Source: Luteibacter sp. OK325
GTDB lineage: Bacteria; Pseudomonadota; Gammaproteobacteria; Xanthomonadales; Rhodanobacteraceae
Length of the DNA: 64,000 nucleotides
Assembly (NCBI RefSeq): GCF_003050935.1
Contig: NZ_QAOX01000007.1
Span: 186,001-250,000, forward strand
Reading direction: 5' to 3'
Positions 1 through 8,492 of the stretch are shown piece after piece. The notes under the pieces are model-generated. The model had not been told where the DNA came from. It was given only the letters and a program-made list of their open reading frames with translations, and ran no database searches. Made by a program: the position numbers and the translations under genes. Positions within the stretch are counted from its first letter, which is position 1. Every line of letters begins with the position of its first letter.

Positions 1-574
1 GCCTGAGCCCCCAGCACGTGCTGATCGGCAGCATGCGTTCCCCGCTGGCAAACAACCGCTGGTAGTCGCCGGCGTGCCGTGCGAGCACGCTGTGTTGAGA
101 CAGGTCGTAGCCGTGGAACACCGTGAAGATCGGTCCCTCCAACAAGCCCAGGGCGCGCAGGTTCGCGGCCAGTACGCCGGTCGGCCCGAAGTGGGCGACG
201 ATGGCGTGCGCCTTGAGCGGCTGGTTCAGCCGTCGCGCCGCGCCCGCGAGCGCCAGGGTCTTCGCGGAGTGGCCGTAGCGGCGGACGGACAGCGCACGCC
301 GCACCCGGCCCCGGAGCAGGCCGGGCAGCACCTGGCGCAGGCGTTGCAGCAGGATCTGCCGGCCGGTCGATGCACTGGCGGCGTGATCGAAGATGAAGGT
401 GGCGCGATCCATCAAGCCGCGCGTGGCCACCACGTCCCCGGGAGCAGGCACCGGCCCCCGGCTGATCGCCAGGATCCGTACGTCGAAGCCGCGGTCGAGC
501 AGGCCCACGATCTGGTCGATGACGAACGTTTCCGAATACTTGGGAAACTCGGGAAGGACGAACAGGATCGACAT
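1..574 (-). CDS. Glycosyltransferase, GT4 family, WcaL-like (partial, runs off left edge)
   Basis: The reading frame starts at an ATG at 574 and stays open to the window edge, giving the first 191 residues. The N-terminus reads MSILFVLPEFPKYSETFV, the typical opening of colanic-acid WcaL/AmsK-type glycosyltransferases, which transfer a sugar onto the growing lipid-linked repeat unit in the cytoplasm. A later FHGYDLS segment fits the GT-B N-terminal domain. The donor-binding C-terminal half is outside the window. It starts 2 bp after the stop of the pyruvyl transferase, so the two genes are surely cotranscribed, and the pairing repeats the wcaK-wcaL order of colanic-acid clusters. The sugar specificity cannot be read from the sequence. 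Confidence 0.8.
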   Translation of the reverse strand, partial: MSILFVLPEFPKYSETFVIDQIVGLLDRGFDVRILAISRGPVPAPGDVVATRGLMDRATFIFDHAASASTGRQILLQRLRQVLPGLLRGRVRRALSVRRYGHSAKTLALAGAARRLNQPLKAHAIVAHFGPTGVLAANLRALGLLEGPIFTVFHGYDLSQHSVLARHAGDYQRLFASGERMLPISTCWGLR

Positions 575-576
575 GG

Positions 577-1842
577 TCAGGGTCCGATCGCGAGCGTGGC
601 GAGCAGGGACTCCCGCGCGAACGCCTTCTCGCGTGCCACGGCGGCCGCGACCCTGCCGCGCAACGTTTCGTCCTTGAGCAGTTCCAGCACCTTGATGCGC
701 AGGCTGCCATCGAGCAGGGAAGGGACCGGCATGGCCAGATCGTCCGCGCCAAGTCGCTTCATGATGCCCTCGGACTTGTGCTCGTAGTTGATCGCCACCG
801 AAGGAGTGCCGAAGTTCATCGAGATGATCGCGCTGTGCAGGCGCGTCCCGATCGTCAGGACGCAGGCTCCCAGCCGCTGGCCCAGCTCGACATCGTTGAG
901 TTCGTTCATCTCGACATGGAAAGCTTCCGGACGGCGCAGGCGCGCACGTACCTTGAGCGCGATCATGCGGTCGTCCTTGGGATAGCCATCGATCGCGGTG
1001 CATGTGGAGAAGGCGGCGATCCGGTAGCCGGCGTCGATCACGGCGTCGAGCAATTCGGCGAAAGCGCTTTCGTACTGTGCCTGGGTCACGCCGAGGCGTT
1101 TGTCGAACGGCGCCAGCTCGCGGAATGTCACGGCAACCGTCGGTTGCGCGGTATCGACTGCCACCGGTATCCCTGGATGTACCAGCCACGCTGTATCGGA
1201 CGTCCAGCAGACCTTGTCCTGTGGGATGGCGCTTTCCCGCATATAGCGCGCGCTCACTTCTTCGCGCAACGCGAGGGCGTCGACCCGTGCCATCACGTCC
1301 TGCGATACCTTGCGGAAGAACGCTTGCTCGAAAGGACCCACGCTGTGGCCGATCAGGTACGTCGGCCGTCCCGCCAGCAGGGCACAGCTGGCCTGGTCGT
1401 ACTGGGTCGCGCCGTAGAGGTCGACAAAGAATGAACCGCCGACCTGGACCACCAGGTCGTATGCCTTCAGCGATTCGATGTACTCGCGATGACGACGCGG
1501 AAGACGCAGGAATCGGGTCCACCATCGTCGGCGCAGGTGTCCATGCAGCAACCGCGGCACCAGTCTTCGCAACAGCAGCGAGCGAATCATGCCGAAGCGG
1601 TGCCGGGCCGCATTCTGGTAGTAGCCGTTCAGCGTATCGGGCAGCAGCGCGCGGCCGAGCAGGTATTCGGAACTGGTCGGGAAACGACTGGTCACATCGA
1701 TCCGGCTTCCCGGGAGCGCGTCCTCGAGGCATTCCAGCAGGCCGCGCAGGATGGCGCAGTCACCGCGGTTACCGCAGGTATGATTTCCGACGATCAGGAT
1801 GCGCGACATAGAGCTCGATTCATGCATTGCCTCGGTACTCAT
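577..1842 (-). CDS. Polysaccharide pyruvyl transferase family protein, WcaK-like
   Basis: The 421-residue protein contains GNHTCGNRGDCAILRG near its N-terminus, the hallmark of WcaK/CsaB-type pyruvyl transferases that add a ketal-linked pyruvate to an exopolysaccharide sugar. The typical VLTIGTRLHSAIISMNFGTP block lies near residue 330. WcaK proteins usually start right at the MxxLIxGNHTCGN segment, so the internal ATG at 1809 may be the real start and the first 11 residues may be spurious. The gene lies 8 bp after the Wzc-like kinase and 2 bp before a glycosyltransferase. Pyruvylation of the polymer is inferred from the family; the acceptor sugar is unknown. Confidence 0.82.
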   Translation of the reverse strand: MSTEAMHESSSMSRILIVGNHTCGNRGDCAILRGLLECLEDALPGSRIDVTSRFPTSSEYLLGRALLPDTLNGYYQNAARHRFGMIRSLLLRRLVPRLLHGHLRRRWWTRFLRLPRRHREYIESLKAYDLVVQVGGSFFVDLYGATQYDQASCALLAGRPTYLIGHSVGPFEQAFFRKVSQDVMARVDALALREEVSARYMRESAIPQDKVCWTSDTAWLVHPGIPVAVDTAQPTVAVTFRELAPFDKRLGVTQAQYESAFAELLDAVIDAGYRIAAFSTCTAIDGYPKDDRMIALKVRARLRRPEAFHVEMNELNDVELGQRLGACVLTIGTRLHSAIISMNFGTPSVAINYEHKSEGIMKRLGADDLAMPVPSLLDGSLRIKVLELLKDETLRGRVAAAVAREKAFARESLLATLAIGP

Positions 1843-1850
1843 GAGGCGGT

Positions 1851-4040
1851 TCAGGCCGGGTCGGCTTTGTACTTGTAGTAGGCGTATGTGGAGTAGCCGG
1901 ACGTGCGGCGTTCCACGGCATTGAAGATCGCACCCTTCAGTTCGACGCCATTCTGTTCGAAGCGCTGTTTTGCCAGGGCCAGTTCGCGCGCCTTGTTCAG
2001 GCCAAAGCGGGCGACAAGAAGGCTCGTGCCGGCGTGGTGGCCGATCACGGCCGCGTCGGTCACCGCGAGGATGGGCGGGGTATCGATGATGATCAGGTCG
2101 TAAGCCGGCACGATTTCCTGGATGAGCCTGGTGAAGTTCTCATGCATCAGCAACTCGGACGGGTTGGGTGGTACCTGTCCACGGCTGACGAAATCGACGT
2201 TCGGCACCGGACCCGCCTGCACGACCTCCGCAAGCTCCGCGCCGCCCACCAGGATGTCGGACAGACCCCGTCCGGCCCTGATGCCCAGGAGCTGGTGCAA
2301 TGTTCCGCGACGCATGTCGCCATCAAGCAGCAAGACGCGACGTCCGGCTTGCGCGATCACCGTGGCAAGGTTCGCCGAGACGAAGGTCTTGCCGGCGAAG
2401 GGGCTGGAGCCCGTGATCATCAGGATGTTGTTCTTTGCCTCGAGACTGGCGAAATGCAGGCTGGTACGCAGGCTGCGAATCGCTTCGATGGCGAGGTCGG
2501 CGGGATCGCCAACCGCAAGCACGGGGCCGCGACCGCCGTGACCGTGACGGCTCTTGGTCGAGCGGACGCTCTGGCCGGAGCTCAGTGGGATCGACGCGTA
2601 CACGGGCAGACCGAGGTCTTCGATCAGCGCGGGGTCTTCGATACCGCGATTGAGGATCTGCTTGAGGAACACGAAGGCCAATGCAAGGAAGCCGCCCAGG
2701 AAGGTCGCGATGATGACGATCAGGGCCTTGCGGGGTTGCACGGGTTGGGTCTTGTCCACCGCGGAGGTGTCGACGATGCGGACATTGCCGACCGTGCCGG
2801 CACGTGCGATGTCCAGCTGCTGCGCCTGGTTGAGCAGGCTGGTGTAGGTGGTGCTGCTTACCTGCACGTCGCGATTGAGCTTGAGCAGCTGTTGCTGGGT
2901 GTCGGGAAGGTCACCGACCTGCTTCTGCATCTGGTCCTTCTGCGACTGCAACTGTCCCATCTGTTGCTGGAGCGCCTTGTACGCCGGGTGATCGTGGGTG
3001 AACCGGCGATCGATATCGGCTTCCTGCAGATGTAGCTGCTGCATGTTGTTCTCGACCGCGACGATCTGGTCGAGCAAGCCCTTGGTCTGCATGCTGAGAT
3101 CGACCGAGTGCGATTTGGTCTGGAACACGTTCATCGCCGCCTGCGCCTTGTCCAGTTCCAGGCGCACCTTGGGCAACTGGTCCTTGACGAATTGCAGCTG
3201 GCTGGCCGCCTCGGCGGAATTGCGCTCGACGTTCTGGCGAACGTATGCGGCGGTGATGTGGTCGAGCACGTGCTGCGCGAGATCGGGGTCGGTGTTGTTG
3301 TAGGTCAGGCCGATGATGCCCGAATCGCTGCCTTGCTCGAGCGCCACGACGTCGGTCTGCAGGTGGCCGATCGTGGTCAGCGTGGGTTGTACGACGACAT
3401 CGAAGCGAGTGCCCGGATGAGCCGTGAGCTGTTTTACCTGGATCGTCACGCCCCTGGCACTGACCAGTTCGCCGACTTTTCCATCGAGGATGCGCTTGCC
3501 GTCATCGTCGTACAGGCTGAACCTGTGATCGTCCTCGGCGCGCAGTTCCAGTTTTCGCGTGGTTGTCGTATCCGGTAGATCGAGCTTGAAGATGTCCAGT
3601 ACCTCACCGCCCCATCCATAGCGGCTCAGCCCGAAACGCGTCGGTCCGAGCTGGCCGGGTTTATAGCTACGCGAGAGGTAGTCGCCCAGCACCGGCATGC
3701 GCTGCGGTTGCGTCTGGATGTCCAGGTGCAGGTCATCGACCGCCTGACCGATCACCAGGCGCGAGGTGATCAGCGCGATCTCCGTCACCGCCTGTGATGC
3801 GGTGGTTCCCAACGATTGGGTCAGATCGCTCAGACCCGGCAGGGTGGGTGTTTTCTGCTCAACCTGCACAACCGCCGTCGCCTGGTACACCGGCGCGGCA
3901 AGCAACGTGTACAGCACCCCGACCACAAAGAACGTCCCGGTAATAGCAACGATCATCCACTTGTGGTCGAGCAGTGTGCCGAGTAACGCGTTGAGATCGA
4001 TGGTGTCGTCGTCATGCGCCTGATCAATCTTCGTCGTCAT
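1851..4040 (-). CDS. Polysaccharide co-polymerase / BY-type tyrosine kinase (Wzc-like)
   Basis: This 729-residue inner-membrane protein would control chain length and export of an exopolysaccharide. It has the Wzz domain (about 15-110) with a first membrane segment at 29-50, a long periplasmic helical region (about 270-415), a second membrane segment (about 439-459) and a cytoplasmic kinase domain (about 505-710). Walker A is GSSPFAGKT (544-552), Walker A' is LLLDGDMR (570-577) and Walker B is LIIIDTPP (649-656). The tail carries a cluster of five tyrosines (716-724), the expected autophosphorylation site. N- and C-terminal parts are fused as in proteobacterial Wzc/ExoP/GumC-kinase proteins. 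It is the first gene of the minus-strand EPS operon visible here. Confidence 0.9.
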   Translation of the reverse strand: MTTKIDQAHDDDTIDLNALLGTLLDHKWMIVAITGTFFVVGVLYTLLAAPVYQATAVVQVEQKTPTLPGLSDLTQSLGTTASQAVTEIALITSRLVIGQAVDDLHLDIQTQPQRMPVLGDYLSRSYKPGQLGPTRFGLSRYGWGGEVLDIFKLDLPDTTTTRKLELRAEDDHRFSLYDDDGKRILDGKVGELVSARGVTIQVKQLTAHPGTRFDVVVQPTLTTIGHLQTDVVALEQGSDSGIIGLTYNNTDPDLAQHVLDHITAAYVRQNVERNSAEAASQLQFVKDQLPKVRLELDKAQAAMNVFQTKSHSVDLSMQTKGLLDQIVAVENNMQQLHLQEADIDRRFTHDHPAYKALQQQMGQLQSQKDQMQKQVGDLPDTQQQLLKLNRDVQVSSTTYTSLLNQAQQLDIARAGTVGNVRIVDTSAVDKTQPVQPRKALIVIIATFLGGFLALAFVFLKQILNRGIEDPALIEDLGLPVYASIPLSSGQSVRSTKSRHGHGGRGPVLAVGDPADLAIEAIRSLRTSLHFASLEAKNNILMITGSSPFAGKTFVSANLATVIAQAGRRVLLLDGDMRRGTLHQLLGIRAGRGLSDILVGGAELAEVVQAGPVPNVDFVSRGQVPPNPSELLMHENFTRLIQEIVPAYDLIIIDTPPILAVTDAAVIGHHAGTSLLVARFGLNKARELALAKQRFEQNGVELKGAIFNAVERRTSGYSTYAYYKYKADPA

Positions 4041-4580
4041 GCGGCAGCATTTTTCCTGAATATGAATGGACGTCTAAGTGTTTATAACGGGTCCACGATG
4101 AATGGGTGGAAAAGCAGGGAAACAGCTTGTTTTTCGCTCCGCTGATGTTGCGCGCAGCCGTACGTCCGCGCTCTTCGAGCACGCAACACGCCACGCATCG
4201 TTGAAGATGCGTCAACAAACCATGGGAGGCGGGTGGGAAACACGATGTCCATCGCCTGCATCGATCCGGGGGGTTGGGAATCGATGGCAAGGTCAGCATA
4301 GACGGCACGTCGTGCACCTAAAAGCGACGAGGGTCATTTCTGCGACCTGCATCAAGTTAACGATGCATCCATGGCGAGAATGAGGCGGAAAGGTAATCAA
4401 AGCGTTATTTTCGACACTGATTTTGTCGACAGGACGCTAATAACTCATTCACTTTTCAGTTAGCTTTGCTGCGTCGCAAGGCCGGTGAAACGCACGCATA
4501 GATTGGAAAAAGGCGCAATTTCCACGGATGAGGTGCAAAGTGTGCTGCACCGCGACCACGATCCCGCCGACGAGCAGGCG
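4041..4580. promoter_or_regulatory. Long intergenic region upstream of the exopolysaccharide operon
   Basis: No convincing gene lies in these 540 bases. The part nearest the kinase gene is GC-rich with no strong ribosome site beyond GGAAAAATG. The segment 4380-4460 is clearly AT-rich compared with its surroundings and is the best place for the EPS operon promoter. On the minus strand TGTCGA occurs twice, 14 bp apart (about 4411-4432), and TCGACA can be paired with a weak -10 at 16 bp. If transcription starts there, the 5' leader would be about 360 nt. No JUMPstart/ops element was seen. The promoter position is a guess. Confidence 0.35.
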
Positions 4581-5177
4581 TCAATCGACCCGGCGTGGCT
4601 GGATGCGCCCCCGGCTCAGGTCGATCACCCTCGCCGCGATGGCATCGAGGCGATCGAGAGGGGCCAGGACGGTCAGTTCGGCACCGTCGGCGACGAAGGC
4701 TTCCTGCTCGATCGTGCCTTCCATGTCGCGGATTCGCGCAGTGACCAAGGCGAGTTCGGCGAAGTCGCAGTGAATGAACAGGCGGCCCATGGCGACGATC
4801 GCCACGCGCGGCGCGAGGCGAAGGCATTCCGCAGCCGTGCCGCCGTAGGCCCGGGCAAGTCCACCGGCACCGAGCTTGATGCCGCCATACCAGCGCGTGA
4901 CGACGACGACCACGCGATCACAGCCCTGGCCATCGATGGCTTGCAGTATCGGCCGCCCGGCCGTTCCGCCGGGCTCGCCATCGTCGTTGAAACGGTAGGC
5001 GTCGCCGACGCGGTAGGCCCAGCAATTGTGCGTGGCTGTCACATCACCCACGGTGTCGACGAAGGCGAGCGCCTCGGCGGTGCTGCCGACTGGAGTGGCC
5101 TGGGCGAGGAAACGGCTCTTGCGAATGTCTTCCTCGTGCCGCCATGGCGACGCGAGGGTTTCAAGCGACGCGCTCAA
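4581..5177 (-). CDS. yigZ: YigZ / IMPACT family protein
   Basis: The protein has 198 residues, normal for YigZ. It carries the UPF0029 signature ATHNCWAYRVGD, then NDDGEPGGTAGRP, then TRWYGGIKLGAGGLARAYGG. A C-terminal DUF1949-type domain follows from about residue 140. The family is cytoplasmic; eukaryotic IMPACT acts on translational control, but the bacterial role is unsettled. No ATG exists near the N-terminus. The start is a TTG whose last two bases overlap the TGA of the preceding gene (TTGA overlap), implying translational coupling to the anti-sigma-like gene. The function within a sigma-factor operon is not obvious. Confidence 0.88.
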   Translation of the reverse strand: MSASLETLASPWRHEEDIRKSRFLAQATPVGSTAEALAFVDTVGDVTATHNCWAYRVGDAYRFNDDGEPGGTAGRPILQAIDGQGCDRVVVVVTRWYGGIKLGAGGLARAYGGTAAECLRLAPRVAIVAMGRLFIHCDFAELALVTARIRDMEGTIEQEAFVADGAELTVLAPLDRLDAIAARVIDLSRGRIQPRRVD

Positions 5178-5971
5178 TGATTCAGGTCGCGCAGGTCTTG
5201 GGGCAGGTCGTAGTGCGGATAGCGTCGACGCAGGTCGTTCAGTTCACGCAGGGCCTGTGCGCGATTGCCGCTGCCCAGGAGGCGACGGATTTCCCCGACA
5301 CGGTCGTCCGGACCGAGGTTGCCGGGGACGATCGCGTCGGTCGCTATCTTGGCTGCGATGTTCTCGCGAAGCATGCCTGACGGGGCCGGTGCGGCCGCCT
5401 CGTATTGCTGCGGCGACGGGGCGGGAGCGGAGGTTACCTGCGCTGAGACACTGGGGGCGGTGCGGTATGCCTGTGCCCGCTGCGCGGGCTTCGCCGCTGA
5501 AGCGGCTCCCACATTCGCCGCTGGAGCGGCTCCTACATTCGGTGCTGGAGCGGCTCCTACATAGGCAGGAGACGTCTTGCGCAGGTCTCGTGTGGGAGCC
5601 GCTTCAGCGGCGATGCTTTCCACTGTGCGAGGCGCGCGCATGTCCGCCGCGGCAGGCATGGCAGCGGAAGGTGCTGTTGGGGCCGGTACGACAGGGGGCG
5701 GTACCGAAGCTGTCGGGAGCGCGGAAGGTGCCGGCTGCAGCTCGCGCACCTGCCAGGCGACACCGACGGCGAGCACCAGCACGGCCGCCGAGGCCAGTGC
5801 GACGGGCCAGCGGGGACGGCGGCTCACCTGTACCGCGCGCGTGGCCTCGGCGAGCACCGCCGCGTCGAGGGACGCGTCTGGCTCGACCTTCGGCAGGCGT
5901 GCGTACAGCGCGGCGAGCTCGCGCTCGTCGGGCAGGTCGTCGTCGCTGGTCGGGGGCGTGGTCTGGGTCAT
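5174..5971 (-). CDS. Membrane anti-sigma-like protein with REP-derived linker
   Basis: The ATG at 5971 follows the stop of the sigma-factor gene by one base (TGACATG), so the pair is cotranscribed and probably coupled. The protein of about 265 residues has an acidic cytoplasmic N-terminus (about 1-50), one membrane segment (VALASAAVLVLAVGVAWQV) and a periplasmic Ala/Pro-rich region. A C-terminal helical segment follows, ending PHYDLPQDLRDLNH. No zinc-finger HxxxCxxC motif is present. The assignment as anti-sigma factor rests on position and topology, not on a recognised domain. The Ala/Pro linker contains segments such as VGAAPAANVGAASAAK, which are direct translations of REP repeats in the DNA. 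Confidence 0.6.
   Translation of the reverse strand: MTQTTPPTSDDDLPDERELAALYARLPKVEPDASLDAAVLAEATRAVQVSRRPRWPVALASAAVLVLAVGVAWQVRELQPAPSALPTASVPPPVVPAPTAPSAAMPAAADMRAPRTVESIAAEAAPTRDLRKTSPAYVGAAPAPNVGAAPAANVGAASAAKPAQRAQAYRTAPSVSAQVTSAPAPSPQQYEAAAPAPSGMLRENIAAKIATDAIVPGNLGPDDRVGEIRRLLGSGNRAQALRELNDLRRRYPHYDLPQDLRDLNH
5490..5613. repeat. REP units inside a coding sequence (three direct, one inverted)
   Basis: Three near-identical half-palindromes (5490-5512, 5515-5535, 5541-5560) carry the core CGCTGRAGCGGCTCCYAC. A fourth copy in the opposite orientation (5592-5613) reads GTGGGAGCCGCTTCAGCGGC. They match the intergenic REP elements at 24113, 55677 and 57596. All four keep the reading frame of the anti-sigma-like gene and translate to Ala/Pro-rich peptide. 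Confidence 0.85.
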
Positions 5972-5972
5972 G

Positions 5973-6527
5973 TCATTCGGCAACGAGTTCGCGGATCCGG
6001 GTCATGGCGTAGCGAAGCCTCGATTTTGCGGTTTCGCGTCCTACGCCGGTCACGGCGGCGATGTCCTCCAGGGAAAGTTCGTTCTCCATGCGCAGCACGA
6101 AGGTGGTGCGCTGTTCGTCGGGCAGGCTCTCGATCGCGCGCTGCATGCGTCGACGTAGTTCGAAGTCCGACAGTGCGTGTTCGGGTTGATCGCGTTCGGG
6201 CGCGGCCTGCGCGGCGAACGCGGCTTCGGTCTCCTCGGCACCCGCCTGAGGACGTTGTTTGCGGAAGCTGTCGATGGCCAGGTTATGGGCGATCTGCAGC
6301 AGCCACGTGCTGAACTTCGCCTCGACACGATACCGCTGACGGGCCGCGATCACACGGCTCCAGGTTTCCTGGAAGAGCTCATCGGCGACGGCGCGATCCT
6401 TCACTGTCTTCATCAGGAACCGGTAAAGCGGGCCCTTGTGGCGTGCATAGAGCTCGGTGAAGGCAGCCGCGTCCCCGCCCGCCCAGGCGAGCATCAGTCC
6501 GCCATCGTCGGCCAGGGGTGCATCCAT
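5973..6527 (-). CDS. ECF-type RNA polymerase sigma factor (sigma-70 family)
   Basis: The protein of 184 residues (from ATG at 6527) has sigma region 2 (ADELFQETWSRVI) and region 4 with its helix-turn-helix (IAAVTGVGRETAKSRL), so it should direct RNA polymerase to a small stress regulon. The frame stays open upstream to 6650, but that extension translates a REP repeat, so I start at 6527. No good Shine-Dalgarno is visible there, which leaves the start uncertain. Neighbours are a VWA-domain gene upstream and a one-pass membrane protein directly downstream, the usual place for an anti-sigma factor. The target promoters were not identified. Confidence 0.85.
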   Translation of the reverse strand: MDAPLADDGGLMLAWAGGDAAAFTELYARHKGPLYRFLMKTVKDRAVADELFQETWSRVIAARQRYRVEAKFSTWLLQIAHNLAIDSFRKQRPQAGAEETEAAFAAQAAPERDQPEHALSDFELRRRMQRAIESLPDEQRTTFVLRMENELSLEDIAAVTGVGRETAKSRLRYAMTRIRELVAE

Positions 6528-6590
6528 GGCGGGGGAGGTTAAGGCATTCAATGGGGTTTGGGCGATGGGCAGGGTCGTGATTCCATTGAT

Positions 6591-6656
6591 CGCCGATGAA
6601 TCGGCTCCTACACAGAGCAAGCCGGCCTGTTCCTGTAGGAGCCGATTCATCGGCGA
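6591..6656. repeat. REP inverted pair (GATTCATCGGCGA type)
   Basis: Two REP units face each other: CGCCGATGAATCGGCTCCTAC at 6591 and its inverse ending at 6656, separated by about 24 bases. Together they can fold into a long hairpin in the gap between the VWA gene and the sigma gene. The spurious N-terminal extension of the sigma frame comes from this element. Confidence 0.9.
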
Positions 6657-6668
6657 AGGGTGCTCGCC

Positions 6669-8429
6669 TCAACGAATGAACGCACCAGCCACAGGCTGCT
6701 CAGTCTGCATCCCCCCAGCCAGGGCGGCCAACCTCGCCATACCCGCACGATAGCCACCCTCGTCCTTCCCAACGGACCCGCGTGCCAACGTCGTGACTTG
6801 GTCGTAACCAAAGCCGTCGATATACTTCCCACCGCGCAGGTTCTCGGCGAAGGCTGCCACCGCGGCAGCGAAGCGCAGGCGTTCGCTGGGCGCCGCGGCC
6901 GCGCGTGCCGACAGTGGCTCTTCGATCAGCTTGCTCGCGCCACCGTCGGGTGCCTTGTAGCGGAGGCGAAGGAAGGCCAGCTCGCCGCCTTTGGATGCTG
7001 CCGCGTCACTGCCGTAACGAAGCGGATCGATTCGTGCGCCCGGTGCGCCCTTGAGCGTGATCTCGTAGAGGGCGGTGACATTCGCGCCGGCACCGATCTC
7101 ACCGGCGTCGACCGCGTCGTTGTTGAAGTCCTCACGAGCCAGCACACGTTTCTCGTAGCCGATCAGGCGGTATTCGGCGACCACGCCCGGATTGAACTCG
7201 ACCTGGATCTTCACATCCTTCGCGATCGTCATCAGCGTTGCCGACATCTCGTCGACCAGGACGCGCCTGCCTTCGTCGAGGCTGTCGATGTAATGATGGC
7301 TGCCGTTGCCGACGTCGGCCAGTTCAACGGCCATCTCGTCGTTGTAGTTACCTTCGCCGAAGCCGAGCGTGGTCAGCGCAACACCGCTCTTGCGCTTCTC
7401 GACGATACGATCCTTGAGTGCCTGCACGCCGGTCATGCCGACGTTGAAGTCGCCATCGGTCGCGAGGATCACTCGATTCACGCCACCCTTGATGTAACCC
7501 TTCGCCGCCTGCGCATAGGCCAGATCGATGCCCGCCGCGCCGTTGGTGGAACCGCCGGCGCCCAGCGCGTCGATAGCCGCGGTGATGGTTGCGTGCTGGT
7601 CACCGGGCGTCGATGGCAACGCAACGCAGGTCGCGCCCGCATAGGTCACCAGTGAAACGCGGTCCTGCGCGCGAAGCTTCGGCACGACCTGTTTCAGCGA
7701 CGCCTTCAGCAAGGGCAGCTTGTCTGGCTCATCCATCGACCCGGACACATCGACGAGGAAGACCAGGTTGGCGGCGGGAATGTCGCTGGCCGGCACCTTG
7801 TAGCCCTGGATGCCCACCATCAACAGCTGGCGGCTGGGATTCCACGGTGCGGGTGCGAGTTCGGTGGTCACGCTGAAGGGGCGCGAGCGATCGGTCGGCG
7901 GTGCATAGCCGTAGTCGAAGTAGTTGATGAACTCCTCGGTGCGCACCGCATCGGCGGGCGGCAGGCGTCCTTCATTGAGCATGTGGCGCACGTTGGTATA
8001 CGAGCCGGTGTCCACGTCGATACTGAAGGTCGAGACCGGGTCGTTGGTGGCAAGGTGTACCGCGTTGGCATCGCGGTGCTTGTAGTTGTCACGGTCCATC
8101 GGCTGCGCTGGCATCGTCGCGACGATCATGCCCCCCATCGACGCCGGCGAACGCTGCACTTTGGCCATCATCGGCGCGGCCGGCGCCGGTGCCGCTGTGG
8201 CTCTCAGGGCGTCGGCTTCGGCAACGGGCATCGCCATCGGCATCGGCATCGGCAGGGGGCGCCCGGGCGCGTAGCCACGCACGGCCCGCTCGCAGGAAGC
8301 GTCGTTGGGTACCGGTAACGCTGGCTCAGGCGCCACACGCGGGCGGGGCAAGCCGTTGGAAGCGGCGCTTCCCGCGGCGGCAACCAGGCCGGCGAACAGC
8401 AGGGGTAGGGTGATGCGTAGCGTATTCAT
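6669..8429 (-). CDS. von Willebrand factor type A protein, YfbK-like
   Basis: The 586-residue product starts at the ATG at 8429, preceded by GAGG, with a signal peptide (MNTLRITLPLLFAGLVAAAG). It continues with a low-complexity Pro/Met/Ala stretch. The mid-protein VWA domain has an intact MIDAS motif (VFLVDVSGSMD) and a later ATDGDFNVG. The segment before it (FSIDVDTGSYTNVR) and the C-terminal 200 residues match the layout of E. coli YfbK. Such proteins are secreted or membrane-associated and bind protein partners through a metal ion. It lies upstream of the sigma/anti-sigma pair on the same strand, 141 bp away across a REP pair. Its ligand is unknown. Confidence 0.85.
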   Translation of the reverse strand: MNTLRITLPLLFAGLVAAAGSAASNGLPRPRVAPEPALPVPNDASCERAVRGYAPGRPLPMPMPMAMPVAEADALRATAAPAPAAPMMAKVQRSPASMGGMIVATMPAQPMDRDNYKHRDANAVHLATNDPVSTFSIDVDTGSYTNVRHMLNEGRLPPADAVRTEEFINYFDYGYAPPTDRSRPFSVTTELAPAPWNPSRQLLMVGIQGYKVPASDIPAANLVFLVDVSGSMDEPDKLPLLKASLKQVVPKLRAQDRVSLVTYAGATCVALPSTPGDQHATITAAIDALGAGGSTNGAAGIDLAYAQAAKGYIKGGVNRVILATDGDFNVGMTGVQALKDRIVEKRKSGVALTTLGFGEGNYNDEMAVELADVGNGSHHYIDSLDEGRRVLVDEMSATLMTIAKDVKIQVEFNPGVVAEYRLIGYEKRVLAREDFNNDAVDAGEIGAGANVTALYEITLKGAPGARIDPLRYGSDAAASKGGELAFLRLRYKAPDGGASKLIEEPLSARAAAAPSERLRFAAAVAAFAENLRGGKYIDGFGYDQVTTLARGSVGKDEGGYRAGMARLAALAGGMQTEQPVAGAFIR

Positions 8430-8492
8430 CGTGCGTGGCCTCGTGGGGGACATGCAGATGAAACGTGGCCCTGGCGAAAAGGGGTTAAACGA

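Noticed and set aside
4024-4317. A possible small gene ahead of the Wzc-like kinase
   Set aside because: The 97-residue translation overlaps the kinase start, has no ribosome site and reads like random Cys/Ser/Pro-rich sequence.
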